This document shows, piece by piece, positions 45,937 through 55,120 of a stretch of 64,000 bases of DNA (position 1 is the first letter of the stretch; each line of letters begins with the position of its first letter). Position numbers and translations under genes: made by a program. The DNA comes from Arthrobacter sp. M2012083 (GTDB lineage Bacteria; Actinomycetota; Actinomycetes; Actinomycetales; Micrococcaceae). A model generated the notes under the pieces. The model worked only from the letters and a program-made list of their open reading frames with translations. It was not told where the DNA came from and did not search any database. Location of the stretch: NCBI RefSeq assembly GCF_000281065.1, contig NZ_AKKK01000001.1, positions 1 through 64,000 on the forward strand, read 5' to 3'.

Positions 45937-45994
45937 CTGGGAAGGGGGCCGTGCCCGCTCCGCGATGCCCGCCACGCCGCGGCCCCCTTCCCAG
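45937..45994. repeat. Perfect inverted repeat between ureE and ureF
   Basis: CTGGGAAGGGGGCCG (45937-45951) pairs perfectly with CGGCCCCCTTCCCAG (45980-45994), 15 bp, loop 28 nt. The 141-bp gap it occupies is the only wide one in an otherwise tightly packed urease operon. It may attenuate or process the transcript. Confidence 0.65.
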
Positions 45995-46034
45995 CTCCGC
46001 TCCAGCGCGCAGTCGGCATCGCCGGCGGTGCGCC

Positions 46035-46706
46035 TTGAATGTGCAATATCAGCTGGCACTGCAGCAACTGACCGACTCTGCGTTGCCTACGGGGGCGTTT
46101 GCTCATTCTTTGGGGTTTGAGAGCTACATACATCGTGAGTTGGTTGGTGATGAAGTCACTTTTGGGAATTGGCTTCATGCCTTCATTACCCAGCAGTTGG
46201 TTTATTCCGATGGATTGGCTTTGCGGTTTTTGTTTGAGGGGGTGGATGTGGGCTTGCTGGACGGGGTGTTGTCTGCGCAGCTATTGGCTCGGGAGGTACG
46301 GGAGGCTTCCTTGAAGATGGGGGGACGACTGCTGGAAATCGGCGGGGAGGTGTTTCCTTCGGGGGAGTTGGAGGCGTATCGGGGGCTTGTCCGTGCGGGG
46401 TTGGCTTCGGGCCACCAACCTTTGGCATTTGGTGTCATTGCGCGGTCCCTGGGGGTTCCTTTTGAGGCGGCGCTCTCTGCGTATCTGTTTGCCACCGTTA
46501 CTTCGTTGACCCAAAACGCCGTGCGCGCCATTCCGCTGGGGCAGAACGCCGGGCAGCGGGTACTTCGCCAGGCACACGACGCCGTCGCTACCGCCGTAGA
46601 TGATGTAGCACAGCTGTGCTGGGACGACTTCGGGGCCGTCAGCCCCGGCCTCGAAATTTCACAAATGCGGCACGAACGGCAACGCGCCCGAATGTTCATG
46701 AGCTAG
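46035..46706 (+). CDS. ureF: Urease accessory protein UreF
   Basis: A 223-aa UreF, which binds UreD and UreG in the pre-activation complex. Conserved LTDSALPTGAFAHSLGFESY and the late LTQNAVRAIPLGQNAGQR are visible. The start is uncertain: TTG at 46035 or GTG at 46041 begin the conserved region, and neither has a good ribosome site; the frame is open back to 45927 but that part overlaps the inverted repeat and is not UreF-like. Codon use is lower in C at third positions than ureC/E/G. Confidence 0.9.
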   Translation: MNVQYQLALQQLTDSALPTGAFAHSLGFESYIHRELVGDEVTFGNWLHAFITQQLVYSDGLALRFLFEGVDVGLLDGVLSAQLLAREVREASLKMGGRLLEIGGEVFPSGELEAYRGLVRAGLASGHQPLAFGVIARSLGVPFEAALSAYLFATVTSLTQNAVRAIPLGQNAGQRVLRQAHDAVATAVDDVAQLCWDDFGAVSPGLEISQMRHERQRARMFMS

Positions 46707-46727
46707 CTAGTGTAAAGGACAGAAAAC

Positions 46728-47345
46728 ATGACAGAACCCATCAAAATCGGCGTCGGAGGACCCGTCGGAGCAGGCAAGACCCAGCTCGTGGAACGCATCA
46801 CCCGGCACATGAGCGGCGACATCTCCATGGCCGCCATCACCAACGACATCTACACCATCGAAGACGCCAAAATCCTCGCAGCCAACGGAATTCTCCCCGA
46901 AAACCGCATCATCGGCGTCGAAACCGGAGGCTGCCCCCACACCGCCATCCGCGAAGACACCTCCATGAACACGGCGGCCATCGAAGAACTCAAAGCCAGG
47001 CACCCCGACCTCCAGGTCATCTTCGTCGAGTCCGGAGGCGACAACCTCTCCGCCACCTTCAGCCCCGAACTCGTGGACTTCTCCATCTACATCATCGACG
47101 TCGCCCAAGGCGAAAAAATCCCCCGCAAAGCCGGCCAAGGCATGATCAAATCGGACCTGTTCATCATCAACAAGACCGACCTCGCACCCCATGTTGGAGC
47201 GAACCTTGCGGTCATGGAGAGGGATTCCAAGGAGTTCCGAGGCAACAAGCCGTTCTGCTTCACAAACCTCAAGACGGACGAAGGGTTGGACGCCGTCCTC
47301 GACTGGATCCGGCGGGACGTTTTGATGCTGGATCTGGCGCAATGA
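46728..47345 (+). CDS. ureG: Urease accessory GTPase UreG
   Basis: A 205-aa SIMIBI GTPase providing energy for nickel insertion. P-loop [11 protein letters not shown] at 9-19, the CPH-type metal motif in [11 protein letters not shown], and the [11 protein letters not shown] guanine-specificity motif are present. AAAGGA precedes the ATG. The stop overlaps the ureD ATG. Confidence 0.96.
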   Translation: MTEPIKIGVGGPVGAGKTQLVERITRHMSGDISMAAITNDIYTIEDAKILAANGILPENRIIGVETGGCPHTAIREDTSMNTAAIEELKARHPDLQVIFVESGGDNLSATFSPELVDFSIYIIDVAQGEKIPRKAGQGMIKSDLFIINKTDLAPHVGANLAVMERDSKEFRGNKPFCFTNLKTDEGLDAVLDWIRRDVLMLDLAQ

Positions 47346-48232
47346 TCCGCCTAAAGTCCGCGGCGATCTCACCGGGGGCGGCGTCCGCGGAGCGGGCTGT
47401 GCGCGGGCGGTTGGAGCTTGGGGTTAGTGTGCGGGGTGGGCGGTCCGTTGCTTCCCGGCAGTTTCATGAGGGCGCGTTGAGGGTGTTGCGGCCGCATTAT
47501 CTGGATGGGTCCGGGCAGGTTTGCTACGTCATGGTCAATCCTGGGGGAGCTTATCTTGGGGCCGATGTGTTTCTCATTGACGTGGAGGTCGAGGCGGGGG
47601 CTGAGCTGTTGTTGACCACTCAGTCGGCCACCAAGGTTTATCGGACTCCGGGGGCGTTCGCTGAGCAGGGGATGAACATCAAACTGGGGGAGGGCTCGAG
47701 GTTGGAGCTGATGCCTGACCAGTTGATTGCATACCGGGAGGCGAGCTATCGGCAGAATTCGCGCATCAGCGTCCACCCGACGTCGAGCCTTGTCATGGCC
47801 GAGGTCGTCACGCCTGGGTGGTCCCCGGACGGCGCAACCTTCAAATACGAAGAGGTGCGGCTGCGCAACGAAATATGGATCGAGGACGGAAACGGCGCGA
47901 ACTTGTTGGCGCTCGACAACCTCCGGATTCTCCCACCCGTCAACGATGTGACCGGGATGGGGTTCATGGAGGGCTTCAGCCATTTGGGATCGTTGGTGGT
48001 GGTGGACTCAAGGGTGGATCAGGGGCTTGCTGATGAACTGGACCGAATAGTCCGTGAATTTGATGCCTACACAGGGGTTTCTTTGACAATGACCATTGCC
48101 GGAACCACTGGGATTGTGCTGCGATCGTTGTCCAACAGCACTGAGGAACTCAACAATTTGCTGGGTGCCTGCACTGGCGTCCTTCGGGAACGTTGGTATG
48201 GGCAGGCACCCTTGAACCTGAGGAAGTATTGA
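47342..48232 (+). CDS. ureD: Urease accessory protein UreD
   Basis: A 296-aa UreD/UreH scaffold that holds UreF and UreG on apo-urease ([54 protein letters not shown]). The ATG overlaps the ureG stop by 4 nt; the frame is open further upstream over ureG but that part is only an out-of-frame reading. It overlaps the nickel transporter start by 1 nt (TGATG). Confidence 0.94.
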   Translation: MIRLKSAAISPGAASAERAVRGRLELGVSVRGGRSVASRQFHEGALRVLRPHYLDGSGQVCYVMVNPGGAYLGADVFLIDVEVEAGAELLLTTQSATKVYRTPGAFAEQGMNIKLGEGSRLELMPDQLIAYREASYRQNSRISVHPTSSLVMAEVVTPGWSPDGATFKYEEVRLRNEIWIEDGNGANLLALDNLRILPPVNDVTGMGFMEGFSHLGSLVVVDSRVDQGLADELDRIVREFDAYTGVSLTMTIAGTTGIVLRSLSNSTEELNNLLGACTGVLRERWYGQAPLNLRKY

Positions 48233-49275
48233 TGACTGCGCTCACTGAGTTCGCCACCATGTACCGGGAGCGGGAGACGTTGTCCTTGCGTACCCGGCTG
48301 TTGTTCACGTTCGGTGCCGTCGCCGCTTTGCACGTTGCCGCCGTCGGGCTATTGCTTGGTGGGACAGCTGGTGGCGCGCAGCCGCTGGCGCTGGGGCTGG
48401 TGATCACCGCCTATGTGGCCGGAATCAAGCATAGCTACGACTGGGACCACATCGCTGCAATCGACAATTCCACTCGGAAATTCGTTGCACAGCACAAAGA
48501 TCCTGTGAGCGTGGGGTTCGCGTTTAGCTTGGGCCACAGCTCCGTGGTGATCCTGGCCGGGCTGCTGGTGGTTGCGGGTGCGACGCTGATTGGGCAGTTC
48601 ATGGAGGACGGGACCCCTGGAAACAGGGTGTTGGGCCTGATCGGCAGCGGTGTTTCCGGGCTGTTCCTGCTGGCGATGGGCTTGTTCAACGGCTCGGCGT
48701 TCGTTCGTGCCACGAGTGTCTACCGTCAAGTGCAGCGCGGAGGCGAGGCGCGTCCCGAAGACCTTGAAGCGAAAGGGTTGGTGGCCCGGTTGCTCGCCAA
48801 ACCGCTGTCCAAAGTGGAGCGGCCACGGAACATCTACGTGATCGGTTTCCTGTTCGGGCTCGGGTTCGATACCGCCACCACCATCGGGCTGCTGGTCATC
48901 ACCACGACGGCGTCCCTCGCCGGGGTCTCGCCGCTTGCCTTGATGGCGCTTCCGCTCGCCTTTACCGCCGCCATGACCCTGTGCGATTCCGTCAACGGCG
49001 TGGCCATGATGAAGATGTACAAATCGGCCATCCACAACCCGAGACGGAAGCTCGGATTCAACGCCGTGATTACCGGCATCTCAGCAGTCTCGGCGTTGTT
49101 CATCGCCGTGATCACGCTCGGGGGATTCATGAATTCCGCGCTCGAACTCGAGGACCCCCTCACCACGTGGCTTGGCAGCATTGACCTTGGCGACGCGGGC
49201 CTGATCCTGGTGGGGCTGTTCGTGATCGTCTGGGCGGTGTCCGCGGTGCGTGGCAAAGAAGCCAGAAGCAGCTAG
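48232..49275 (+). CDS. Nickel/cobalt transporter, NiCoT (HoxN/NixA) family
   Basis: A 347-aa membrane transporter with about eight helices. The metal-selecting motif HSYDWDHIAAIDN (H-x4-DH) and the downstream LGHSSVV and GLGFDTATTIG motifs define NiCoT. Its ATG overlaps the ureD stop, so it belongs to the urease operon, which points to nickel rather than cobalt. GAGGAAG supplies the ribosome site. The gene end overlaps the convergent serine hydrolase gene by 4 bp. Confidence 0.94.
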   Translation: MTALTEFATMYRERETLSLRTRLLFTFGAVAALHVAAVGLLLGGTAGGAQPLALGLVITAYVAGIKHSYDWDHIAAIDNSTRKFVAQHKDPVSVGFAFSLGHSSVVILAGLLVVAGATLIGQFMEDGTPGNRVLGLIGSGVSGLFLLAMGLFNGSAFVRATSVYRQVQRGGEARPEDLEAKGLVARLLAKPLSKVERPRNIYVIGFLFGLGFDTATTIGLLVITTTASLAGVSPLALMALPLAFTAAMTLCDSVNGVAMMKMYKSAIHNPRRKLGFNAVITGISAVSALFIAVITLGGFMNSALELEDPLTTWLGSIDLGDAGLILVGLFVIVWAVSAVRGKEARSS

Positions 49276-50249
49276 GAGACCGCCACCGCGTTGAAGAGCT
49301 CGTTCGTGTCCACGCCGCAGTCCGGGGTGTCCAGCACGTTGGTCAGGAACACAACGCAGCGATCCTGCTCCGGGAGCATCCACCACTCCGTTCCGGACCA
49401 GCCCGGGTGCCCATAGATTCCCTGCGCGAACAGCTCCGACTCGTTGGCGGGCATCTGGAATCCGAGCCCTGTGTGGCGGAGTGGCCGGGGTCGGGTGGTG
49501 ATGTGGGAAACCTCCGTTGTCCGGGGCCGCCGCATGGCCGCCAGTGTGGCGGGCCGAACGGCTTTTCCGGAGTCCCGCAGCAGCTGGGAGCCTAGATTGA
49601 GCAAGTCCGTGGCCGTGCCGAACAGGCCGGCTCCGGGATGCCTGTTCTTGTACATGGCGTGGACATCAAGCCCCGCCGCATCGGTGCCATGAATGGAGTG
49701 CGGGTTGCACTCGGTGCCAAACGTGAGGCCGTGAGCTCCAGTGTCCGTTGCCAAGGCCAGGAGTTGTTCCTCGAACGGGCGTCCGTCGGCCCGTTCGGCC
49801 ATTGCCGCTGCACCCTCGAAGGCGATGTTGCAGTACTGAACCAAGGAGCCGGCGAAAAAGGATTGCCCCGCTGAGGTGAGCGCCTCGCGGAGGGGAGTGC
49901 CGTCGTCGAGCGCTGGGTCGGAGATTCCGGAACGGTGGCTGAGTAGTTGCTCAAGGGTCACAGTGTCTGTGCGCCCGGTGCCAAATCCCGGGAGGGCGTC
50001 ACCCAGCGAAGCTCCAAGCGAGAGTCTTCCCAACTCGACCTGTCGCATGACCGTGAGGGCACTGATCGGTTTGGTGACGGAGAACAGCGCAAAGTGGTCG
50101 TCGGCTGTGGCTTGCCTGCCGTCGTCGGACCCGAACGCCATGACGTCCTCGATACCCTGGCTCGAGGCGATGCCCATCACCGCGACGGGCACACGATTGA
50201 GGTCTACCTGCTTGCGGGCCCAGTCTGCAGCGTGTCCTGTTTCCACCAT
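49272..50249 (-). CDS. Serine hydrolase, class C beta-lactamase fold
   Basis: A 325-aa protein of the beta-lactamase/EstB family: SVTK (57-60, nucleophile Ser57), YCN as the YxN motif, and HPGWSG as the KTG-equivalent HxG. Relatives are esterases or D-aminopeptidases rather than resistance enzymes. No signal peptide at this start. The ATG at 50249 is chosen because TAGATT (50292-50287) would place the mRNA start downstream of the longer in-frame options and GAAGG lies before it; the start is not certain. Confidence 0.85.
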   Translation of the reverse strand: MVETGHAADWARKQVDLNRVPVAVMGIASSQGIEDVMAFGSDDGRQATADDHFALFSVTKPISALTVMRQVELGRLSLGASLGDALPGFGTGRTDTVTLEQLLSHRSGISDPALDDGTPLREALTSAGQSFFAGSLVQYCNIAFEGAAAMAERADGRPFEEQLLALATDTGAHGLTFGTECNPHSIHGTDAAGLDVHAMYKNRHPGAGLFGTATDLLNLGSQLLRDSGKAVRPATLAAMRRPRTTEVSHITTRPRPLRHTGLGFQMPANESELFAQGIYGHPGWSGTEWWMLPEQDRCVVFLTNVLDTPDCGVDTNELFNAVAVS

Positions 50250-50395
50250 GGTTGTTGACGCCTTCGTTCGGGGTTTGTGCATCGAATCTATCGTGGGCGC
50301 GACGAAACTTGCCACCCCGTGTAACCCTGGCCGCCCGGCCGGAAACTATACAAGTATCCTGCAGTTCAGGGCTCTAATTATCAGGGGGAACAATC

Positions 50396-50905
50396 GTGCT
50401 TTCAGAGCGCGAATTGGCGTTTATCGCCATTCACAAAGACAGCTACCCATCCGTTTTCACATTCGTCTGCCGACGCGTTGAATCCGCGGAGGTAGCTGAG
50501 GAGATCGCGGCCGACGTGTTCCGCGTCGTTTGGCAAAAATGGACCGACGATTCCCACCCGGACCTCCCGTACCTCCTGACGGTTGCACGGAACCTGGTGG
50601 GAAATGCCTACAGGAGCCGTGACAGGCGCCTGGCACTACAGGAAAAGCTACGGACGACGGCGGTCCAGCGTTTTGGTGACAACTCCGGGAACGTTGCTGT
50701 CCAGGACGCGATGGAGCGCCTGCGGGAGCAGGACCGCGACATTTTGCAGATGGCGTACTGGGACGGTTTGGGGACCGCCGATATAGCGAAGGTGCTGCAG
50801 TGCAGCGAATCGGCCGCTAAAGTCCGCCTTCACCGCGCCCGGACAGCCTTCAGGAAACAGCTGCCTGCAGGGGCCGAATCGACTACACAGAAGATGGGGG
50901 TCTGA
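50396..50905 (+). CDS. ECF-type RNA polymerase sigma factor
   Basis: A 169-aa ECF sigma factor with region 2 (YPSVFTFVCRRVESAEVAEEIAADVFRVVWQKW) and region 4 (LREQDRDILQMAYWDGLGTADIAKVLQCSESAAKVRLHRARTAFRKQL). It directs polymerase to a small regulon. GTG start with GGGGGAA upstream. The next gene starts 5 nt after the stop and encodes a membrane protein that is probably its regulator. Confidence 0.92.
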   Translation: MLSERELAFIAIHKDSYPSVFTFVCRRVESAEVAEEIAADVFRVVWQKWTDDSHPDLPYLLTVARNLVGNAYRSRDRRLALQEKLRTTAVQRFGDNSGNVAVQDAMERLREQDRDILQMAYWDGLGTADIAKVLQCSESAAKVRLHRARTAFRKQLPAGAESTTQKMGV

Positions 50906-50910
50906 AGACA

Positions 50911-51942
50911 ATGGATCCGATCAAGAACCAGATATCAGCGATTGACCCGCTCACTATCGATCCAGTGGCGGAACCCAACGGCGAAGAAGCGCTCCACAGA
51001 ATCCTGTCGGGCACCACGGTGTTCAGCGACAGCCGCCCGATCGCCGCAGTGACGTCCTTGGAACAGCGCAGGCGCCGCAAAGCCCGGATCGCCGGGGGGC
51101 TGTTGCTCGGCGCTGCCGCCGTTACCGCGGGGGTTCTCGTGGCCGCCAACTTTGGTTCCGTGAACTCAGCGCCGGCGCCTGCCGTCACGGTTACGTCCAC
51201 AGAAGCGACACCGACACCCAGCGTGTCCGTCACCCCAACGTCCACTGCGACACCCTCACCTACGCCTTCGGCAGCGCCCACAGTCGCCGCGGCGGTTACC
51301 GAGCCGCCCGTGGCTCCGACTCTCCCGGCGGTCGCACCAACAACTGCTCCAACGCAGCCGCCCGTTCCCGCTGCTGCTTCCCAGACGTTCACCTTCCCGG
51401 ATGGGCACATCTCGTTCACGCTTCCGGTTGGTTGGAGCGCATACACAGAGCAGGGGCCGTATCTTTCCGAGGAAACGAAGGCTGCATCTCAAGGGGCCAC
51501 CATCCTGGACAGTGCAGGCACCAAGGTTGCAATGGTGAGCAGCGGGTTCTACGGAGACGGCACCGCGGGCGAGGTAACCCGGACTGTCTATGACCGGGCT
51601 GCCGTTCCAGGGCTGAGGGATATCTCCGGCAATCCTGTGGAGTTTGGTTTCGCGGCCAACCAGTCCAGGTACGTTCCGTACGGAGCACCGGAGGGCAGTG
51701 CCAAAGTCCTGGGTGATGCCTACTATTTCATGGACGTTCGCCTGGCCTCGGAGCTCCAGTCCGGGGAGACGGACTCGGGAACCAACCTGATCAGGATGCC
51801 CAACGGATTCATGAGCGCCTACGTGCTGTTCGACTTCGACAAGCAGCCCACCTTCGCAACCCCCGAGGCAGCCAAAGCCTATATGGGCACCACGCAGTAC
51901 GCCCAGCTGAAGTCCATGCTCCTCAGCCTGAGCTATAAATAG
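50911..51942 (+). CDS. Putative anti-sigma or signalling membrane protein
   Basis: A 343-aa protein: short cytoplasmic N-terminus (1-56), a basic patch RRRRKAR, one membrane helix (about 61-80), a Thr/Pro/Ala-rich extracellular linker (about 90-155), and a globular extracellular domain (FTFPDGHISFTLPVGWSAYTEQGPYLS...). The sigma-factor context and orientation suggest an anti-sigma factor, but no HxxxCxxC zinc motif is present. Its last codon is followed 1 nt later by a palindromic repeat. Confidence 0.75.
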   Translation: MDPIKNQISAIDPLTIDPVAEPNGEEALHRILSGTTVFSDSRPIAAVTSLEQRRRRKARIAGGLLLGAAAVTAGVLVAANFGSVNSAPAPAVTVTSTEATPTPSVSVTPTSTATPSPTPSAAPTVAAAVTEPPVAPTLPAVAPTTAPTQPPVPAAASQTFTFPDGHISFTLPVGWSAYTEQGPYLSEETKAASQGATILDSAGTKVAMVSSGFYGDGTAGEVTRTVYDRAAVPGLRDISGNPVEFGFAANQSRYVPYGAPEGSAKVLGDAYYFMDVRLASELQSGETDSGTNLIRMPNGFMSAYVLFDFDKQPTFATPEAAKAYMGTTQYAQLKSMLLSLSYK

Positions 51943-51943
51943 C

Positions 51944-52010
51944 CCCATCCGAGTAGCAGTTGAGGTCGTTCTGAACAGCTCAGAACGACCTCAACTGCTA
52001 CCTACTTGGG
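51944..52010. repeat. Dispersed palindromic element, copy C
   Basis: GTAGCAGTTGAGGTCGTT plus CTGA (51953-51974) pairs perfectly over 22 bp with TCAGAACGACCTCAACTG plus CTAC (51980-52001), loop 5 nt. Flanks CCCATCC and CTTGGG match the other copies. The element fills the whole gap between two convergent stop codons (51942 and 52011). Confidence 0.85.
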
Positions 52011-54800
52011 TTAGCGGACGGTGACCAGGTGGCTGGCGGGGTCGTAGCGGAAGGTGACCGGGCCGCCGTCGTGCTTCATTGCGATGTTGCTGCCGTTCGG
52101 GGCTCCGGCCAAGCCATAGTTCTCAGCCCAAGACCCGTTGATGGCGGCCTTGAATTCGTAACTTCCGGCAGCAAGGTTGGGCACAGAGAGCTTCCACATT
52201 CCGTCAGTGGCATCCAATGACAGCTGGGCCTGGGCGCAATCCGGCATCCAATCGCCAGCGCAACCGAGCTCGGAGTTCAGGCTTCCCGGCACGGAGACGG
52301 CGGACGGTTGCTGGCCCGGAACCGCTGCGCTGGTCATGTTGGTGGCGTGGTCGTACAGGAACGTGACGGCGCCGCCGGAGTGCGTGAACACCACGTTGGG
52401 GCCGTCCAACTCGCCACCCGCACCGTAGTTTTCGTCCCAGCTTCCGTTGAGCGCGGCTTTGAACTCATAGGTTCCGGCCGGCAGGTTGGGAACGTTCAGC
52501 TGCCACAGGCGGTGGGTTGGCTCGTAGCTCATGAGCGCCTGCTCGCAGCCCGGCTGCCAGTCCTCGGTGCAGCCCAGTTCCGTGTTGAGGCTGCCAGCAA
52601 CCGTGACGGTTTCGGGTTGGGTTGGTTCTCCCACCACGCCGCTCTTCGGCTCACTCGTCGACGTCTGCCCGCGGTTGTCCAACACCACCGCGCGATACTC
52701 CACTGAGGACCCCGACTCCACGGACGATACGTCGTGGAACACTTGGTAGGGCGCATTGTCGTCGGTGCCAATCGCCGTCCACTCGCCGCCGGCAGTCCGC
52801 GCCTGGAAGGTGACCTCGTAGAACGAGTTACCGTCGACGTCGGCCGTCACCTTCAGGCGAGTGGCGTCACCCGCCGCGGTGACCGGCTTTCTAAGGACGA
52901 CGCCGGGTGCCGCCTTGGACTTGGCAAGTTGCCCCGCTGCTTCGTAAACCACTGCGGAAAGCGGTGGAACTGTGACGGAAAGGTTGGCCTGGGAGTCTGT
53001 CTTGGCATTCTTCGCCGCGCCACCGTAGACCAGCTTGAACGGCTGCTTGGCTTCAAACGTGGGGATCGCCGCGGTCTGGGCGGTCTCGCTGTTGTTTACG
53101 GCCACGATGTATTCGCGCTGCTCCTTGGCGTCAATACGGGAGAAGGCGTAAATCCCCGCCCCGTCCGCTGCATAGCGGTTTTGCTGGGCACCGCTGCGGA
53201 GCGTTGGGTGCTCAGCAGTGAGGGCCGCGAGTTCGCTGATCTTCCGGTACAGCGGGTGCTGGGTATCGAAGTTGTCCGTTGCATGGGTGGAACTGGTGCC
53301 CAGGAGGTCGTCATCCAGATATTCCTGGACCTTGCTCGCGAACATCGTCTGCCGTGAATCCTGGTCCCCGCCGGCACCGGTAAAGCCCTGTTCGTCGCCG
53401 TAATAGATCACGGGATTGCCGCGCGAGAAGTACATCAGCTCATGGGCGAGCTCGTCGCGTTCCACCAGTTCGGTCTCGGTTGCTCCCACGTTGTCCTGCG
53501 CGATGAAGGTGCCGATTCGGCCCATGTCATGGTTGCCCAGGAAGGTGGGCAGTTGGTAGACGTTGGAGTCGGCATCCGTGTACCAGTCATCCCCGTTGAA
53601 GAAGTCCGCCAAGCCGGTGGCTTTGCTGCTCTGGGACGCGAAGCTCCGGGCTGCTCCTTGGAATCCGAAGTCCAGCACTGCCTGCATCTGGTTCTTGGTG
53701 GTGAACTTGGACGTGATGCTCTTGGAGGTATCGAAAACCTCGCCGAACATGAAGAACTCGTCCTTGCCTTGTTCCTTGGCGTAGCTGAGAACCTGGGGCC
53801 CGAACTGCTGCCAGAATTCATCATTGACGTGCTTCATGGTGTCAATGCGGAAGCCGTCAATCCCGAAGTCGCGGATCCATGTTTTGTAGACGTCCATCAT
53901 TCCATTCACCACCTTCGGGTCCTCGGTGAACAGGTCATCGAGCCCAAAGAAGTCGCCGTAGAGGGAGTCTTCGCCGGCAAAGTTGGTGTTGCCGCGGTTG
54001 TGGTAGAGCGTGGGGTCGTTAAGCCAGGACGGAACCTTGACGTCCTTCTCTGCCTGGGGGACCACGGGCGTGTACGGGAAGGACGTCGCCGGGTCCAACG
54101 TGGGGAAGTCCTGCGTCCCGGCAAAATCGCGGTCATCGAAGACCTCCCCGGCAGCGCTCCGATAGGGTTCGGCTTCCTTGGAAATGTAGGGTGCCGAGGC
54201 GGTCTCCGCATACTGGATCACGTCCGCGGTGTGGTTGGTGATGATGTCGAAGTACACCTTCATGCCACGGGCGTGCGCGGCATCGATGAGGGTCTTCAAC
54301 TCGGCGTTGGTGCCCAAGTGGGGGTCGATCTGGGTGAAGTCCGTGACCCAGTACCCGTGGTAGCCGGCTGAACTGTTCGCCAGGGTGCCGTCACCTTGGA
54401 CGGCTTTGTTTTTGAAGCTCGGTGTGAGCCAGAGTGAATTGGTGCCCAGCCCTTGGATGTAGTCCAGCTGGTCCTGGAGACCCTTCAAGTCGCCGCCGTT
54501 GAAGAAGCCCTTACGCGTGGGGTCGTAGCCGGAGACCATCGGATCGGAACCCAGCCCGCCGTCGTCGTTGGACTTGGTGCCGTTGGCGAAGCGGTCAGCC
54601 ATGACGAAGTAGAAGTTCTGATCGCTGACACCGCCTCGGATTGAGTGCTGGGCGGCTGGATCGGGTGTGCTGGCTGGCACGGCGCCCGCGGGGAGGATGG
54701 CCGAGGCGGTGAGAGCCGCCGTCGTCAGGACTACTGCGGCGATTCGGCTAAGTGGTGGGCGCTGGGGGCAGAGGTGGTGTCTATTGCTGCGAGAAAACAA
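52011..54800 (-). CDS. Secreted alpha-amylase family protein with two X25-like modules
   Basis: A 929-aa GH13 enzyme that cleaves alpha-glucans outside the cell. After a long twin-basic-containing N-terminus and signal peptide (to about 41), the barrel has DIITNH (185-190), GFRID with nucleophile Asp320, acid/base Glu354 (FGEVFD) and LGNHD (Asp425). Then come an Ig-like segment and two tandem modules of about 85 residues (about 745-830 and 838-929; each with LGC..DW.P.C and YEFKAA.NGSW.ENYG), resembling pullulanase X25 domains. The TTG start has GGAAGG 9 nt upstream. Two LacI-type operators lie upstream. Confidence 0.9.
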   Translation of the reverse strand: MFSRSNRHHLCPQRPPLSRIAAVVLTTAALTASAILPAGAVPASTPDPAAQHSIRGGVSDQNFYFVMADRFANGTKSNDDGGLGSDPMVSGYDPTRKGFFNGGDLKGLQDQLDYIQGLGTNSLWLTPSFKNKAVQGDGTLANSSAGYHGYWVTDFTQIDPHLGTNAELKTLIDAAHARGMKVYFDIITNHTADVIQYAETASAPYISKEAEPYRSAAGEVFDDRDFAGTQDFPTLDPATSFPYTPVVPQAEKDVKVPSWLNDPTLYHNRGNTNFAGEDSLYGDFFGLDDLFTEDPKVVNGMMDVYKTWIRDFGIDGFRIDTMKHVNDEFWQQFGPQVLSYAKEQGKDEFFMFGEVFDTSKSITSKFTTKNQMQAVLDFGFQGAARSFASQSSKATGLADFFNGDDWYTDADSNVYQLPTFLGNHDMGRIGTFIAQDNVGATETELVERDELAHELMYFSRGNPVIYYGDEQGFTGAGGDQDSRQTMFASKVQEYLDDDLLGTSSTHATDNFDTQHPLYRKISELAALTAEHPTLRSGAQQNRYAADGAGIYAFSRIDAKEQREYIVAVNNSETAQTAAIPTFEAKQPFKLVYGGAAKNAKTDSQANLSVTVPPLSAVVYEAAGQLAKSKAAPGVVLRKPVTAAGDATRLKVTADVDGNSFYEVTFQARTAGGEWTAIGTDDNAPYQVFHDVSSVESGSSVEYRAVVLDNRGQTSTSEPKSGVVGEPTQPETVTVAGSLNTELGCTEDWQPGCEQALMSYEPTHRLWQLNVPNLPAGTYEFKAALNGSWDENYGAGGELDGPNVVFTHSGGAVTFLYDHATNMTSAAVPGQQPSAVSVPGSLNSELGCAGDWMPDCAQAQLSLDATDGMWKLSVPNLAAGSYEFKAAINGSWAENYGLAGAPNGSNIAMKHDGGPVTFRYDPASHLVTVR

Positions 54801-54864
54801 GTGATGAAACCTTCCGCTAAGCGACAGTGCTGTGGGGCATAGGTGCTGTGTGACAAGTCACAAC

Positions 54865-54880
54865 TGTAAGCGCTTGCGCA
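54865..54880. promoter_or_regulatory. LacI/MalR-type operator 1 of amylase
   Basis: TGTAAGCGCTTGCGCA contains the palindrome AAGCGCTT (54868-54875) with the central CG typical of LacI-family sites such as MalR or CcpA-like boxes. It lies about 65 bp before the amylase start codon. Confidence 0.65.
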
Positions 54881-54942
54881 GGGTTAATCCAGACATTTAC
54901 ACGTTGCGGACTGTGGAATGGCATCACCTTGGCTTCGAGATT

Positions 54943-54955
54943 GGAAGCGCTTGCA
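54943..54955. promoter_or_regulatory. LacI/MalR-type operator 2 of amylase
   Basis: GGAAGCGCTTGCA has the same AAGCGCTT core (54945-54952), 77 bp from the first site centre to centre. A pair at this distance would allow repression by DNA looping. No cognate regulator gene adjoins. Confidence 0.65.
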
Positions 54956-55120
54956 TACGTTCTAGCCGAAATTCAGTGAAAATACCGGTGTGCCCTTGCA
55001 CTACTTCAGGCGAAAACGCTATGCATTTGCCCATAACCAAGCCCGCGTGACTTGCATAGGGTTGAAGAGATCTGCTTCACATAACACCCCCCGATCTACC
55101 TCCAAGGATGAGTTTCAACG

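Larger units (their letters stand above)
54801..55120. other. Intergenic regulatory region of amylase and small genes
   Basis: About 320 bp without a gene. It holds two AAGCGCTT operators (54868, 54945) for the amylase gene and, on the plus strand, the AT-richer promoter region for the two small genes; AAGGATGAG at 55104-55112 is the probable ribosome site of the first. Confidence 0.6.

Noticed and set aside
46616..47341. In-frame extension upstream of ureD
   Set aside because: It is an out-of-phase reading of ureF and ureG with an Arg/His-rich, low-complexity product; the ATGA overlap at 47342 is the true start.
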